NCBI RefSeq assembly: GCF_900129325.1
Contig: NZ_FQUP01000001.1
Span: 496,001 to 560,000, forward strand
Direction: 5' to 3'
Source: Kaistia soli DSM 19436
GTDB lineage: Bacteria > Pseudomonadota > Alphaproteobacteria > Rhizobiales > Kaistiaceae
Length of the DNA stretch: 64,000 bases
Each line of letters starts with the position of its first letter. The first letter of the stretch is position 1. Below, in pieces: positions 62,954 to 64,000 of the stretch. The notes under the pieces are model-generated. The model had not been told where the DNA came from, ran no database searches, and was given only the letters and a program-made list of their open reading frames with translations. Made by a program: the position numbers and the translations under genes.

Positions 62954-63737
62954 CTTTGCCACCGACCCGCTCATAGGCGATGGCGGTGATCCGGTTGAGC
63001 TCGTCCTCAAGCTGCTGCCGCTTTTCCTCGCGCACCGCCTCATCGGCATCGCCAGGAACGGCGATCGGCGTCCCGAAAATGCAGGCGCCGCGACTGAACG
63101 GCAGGTTGATCGTGGTGCGGTCCCAGTTCTCCAGGACGAGACGGCGCGAGGTGGCCAGCGCAATCGGCAGGATCGGCCGGCCCGAGACCCGCGAGAGCGC
63201 GATGATCCCCGGTCCGGCACGGCGCGATTCGGCGTGGCTAAGATCGGCCGTCATGGCGACCGTGACGCCTTCGGCCAGCGCCTTCTTCATTTCCAGGAAG
63301 CCGCGCAGGCCGCCCTTTTCGAGAGTGCGCGAGGGCGTGCGCGCCGCCGAGGCGCGGATCGTTCCGTAGCCGAATTTCTCGGCGATGACCGCGTTGATCT
63401 CGCCGTCGCGGTGGCGCGAGACCATGACCTTCAGGTTGAAGCCCTTGCTCGGCACGAAGGGCGCCATCAGGTGCTGGCCGTGCCACATCGTCATGATGCC
63501 GGGCAGAAAGGCGCCATAGACTTCAAGCGGGTTTTTCGGCTCGAAGGTGATCCGGCTGGTGGCTCGGACGAGCTTCAGATAAGCGACGGCTGCTAGGCCC
63601 GCGAAGCGCACGGCGCGATCGGACGCGCCGAGCTTCTTCAAGACGTGCTTCGGCGTGCGCGGCCCTTTAGGGACCGGCTGGGTCGCCGGCGCGTCGGCCG
63701 GCCCTGTGGGAGCCTGGTCATTCACGATCGCATTCAT
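62946..63737 (-). CDS. DUF374 lysophospholipid-acyltransferase-like protein
   Basis: A 263-residue protein of the DUF374 group of the PlsC/LpxL-like acyltransferase superfamily. A Pro-rich N-terminus leads to TMWHGQHLMAPF (catalytic His region) and VTVAMTADLSHAESRRAGPGII. Members in rhizobia lie directly upstream of waaA and are thought to act in lipid A or envelope lipid synthesis; the acceptor is not established. Its stop overlaps the waaA start, so a coupled acyltransferase-waaA-lpxK unit is present. Confidence 0.9.
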   Translation of the reverse strand: MNAIVNDQAPTGPADAPATQPVPKGPRTPKHVLKKLGASDRAVRFAGLAAVAYLKLVRATSRITFEPKNPLEVYGAFLPGIMTMWHGQHLMAPFVPSKGFNLKVMVSRHRDGEINAVIAEKFGYGTIRASAARTPSRTLEKGGLRGFLEMKKALAEGVTVAMTADLSHAESRRAGPGIIALSRVSGRPILPIALATSRRLVLENWDRTTINLPFSRGACIFGTPIAVPGDADEAVREEKRQQLEDELNRITAIAYERVGGKDD

Positions 63738-63789
63738 CCTCGATCACCACCCGCCCGTGGTCATACGACACGGGCTCAGCAGGGACCGA

Positions 63790-64000
63790 TCAGGCGCCCG
63801 TCGCATCGGGATCGAGCAGGCGATGCAGATGCACGATGAAATAGCGCGTCTGCGCGCTGTCGACAGTGCCCTGCGCGGCCTGCTTCCAGGCGTCATAGGC
63901 GGTCTTGTAGTCGGGATAGATGCCGACGATGTCCAGCTTTGAGAGATCGGCGAAATCGGTCGCGTCGACGGAGCTGAGCTCGCCGCCGAACACCAGATGG
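63790..64000 (-). CDS. DUF4170 protein, N-terminus beyond window edge
   Basis: The visible 69 residues form the C-terminal part of a DUF4170 protein (LSKLDIVGIYPDYKTAYDAWKQAAQ ... YFIVHLHRLLDP). The frame is open through base 64000 (HLVFGGE precedes the internal GTG at 63993), so the gene begins outside the window. In rhizobia this gene commonly lies between an inositol-phosphatase-like gene and the DUF374 acyltransferase. Function unknown. Confidence 0.85.
   Translation of the reverse strand, partial: HLVFGGELSSVDATDFADLSKLDIVGIYPDYKTAYDAWKQAAQGTVDSAQTRYFIVHLHRLLDPDATGA

Noticed and set aside
1-64000. tRNA, rRNA, CRISPR array, prophage or toxin-antitoxin module
   Set aside because: None was seen when reading gaps and gene products; intergenic regions are short and no cloverleaf, repeat-spacer array or phage/toxin family was recognised.

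Overview
The window is high-GC chromosomal DNA of an alphaproteobacterium, most likely order Hyphomicrobiales (Rhizobiales). The evidence is gene order and family content: a ctaC-ctaD-ctaB-coxF-ctaG-ctaE-DUF983-SURF1 block, an ispH-thrB-rnhA run, and the order DUF4170, DUF374 acyltransferase, waaA, lpxK, DUF2093, mutL. Families frequent in this order also occur (IalB, DUF6101, DUF1176, DUF1344). Genus cannot be fixed from the sequence. No rRNA, tRNA, CRISPR array, insertion sequence or prophage was seen.

Layout. 1-8.1 kb: end of threonine synthase, M16 peptidase, RimJ-like acetyltransferase, a large membrane c-di-GMP protein with a degenerate GGDEF motif, then ispH, thrB and rnhA. 8.2-10.4 kb: one-cysteine peroxiredoxin, a free-standing DsbD-alpha-like periplasmic protein and YqgE. 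10.4-17 kb: the complete aa3-type cytochrome c oxidase operon with its assembly genes, read leftwards. 17.3-26.8 kb: IalB, an FMN-barrel protein, TldD, an AraC regulator facing a membrane protein, PdxH, a lipoprotein, a DnaJ-like protein, threonylcarbamoyl-AMP synthase, a histone-deacetylase-fold hydrolase and MarC.

25-39 kb: a block usually seen compact in rhizobia (deacetylase, xseB, dxs, tlyA, 23S rRNA methyltransferase) is opened by two accessory segments. One holds pirin, a Dabb protein and a lipase. The other holds SCO1, an SDR/LysR pair, an NTF2-like protein, a dihaem cytochrome c and a DUF1275 protein. 39-50 kb: DUF1176, aroC, DUF1344, a methyltransferase, a histidine phosphatase, fabI, a D-2-hydroxyacid dehydrogenase, DUF6101, ubiA, GNAT and DUF899.

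50.2-56 kb is the most accessory-looking part. A divergent ArsR-type regulator/MFS transporter pair is bracketed by two nearly identical ~228-bp direct repeats. Each repeat contains the DUF899-GNAT gene junction, and the second carries a broken DUF899 tail. A LysR/SnoaL/SDR cluster follows, then 436 bp without a gene. 56-64 kb returns to core genes: purD, mutL, DUF2093 and the lipid A/Kdo genes lpxK, waaA and a DUF374 acyltransferase, ending in a truncated DUF4170 gene.

Most of the window is housekeeping. I found no convincing wholly new multi-gene system. The best leads are the repeat-flanked ArsR/MFS cassette with its paired inverted repeats, the probable GGDEF-dead/EAL protein, and the LysR-SnoaL-SDR cluster.
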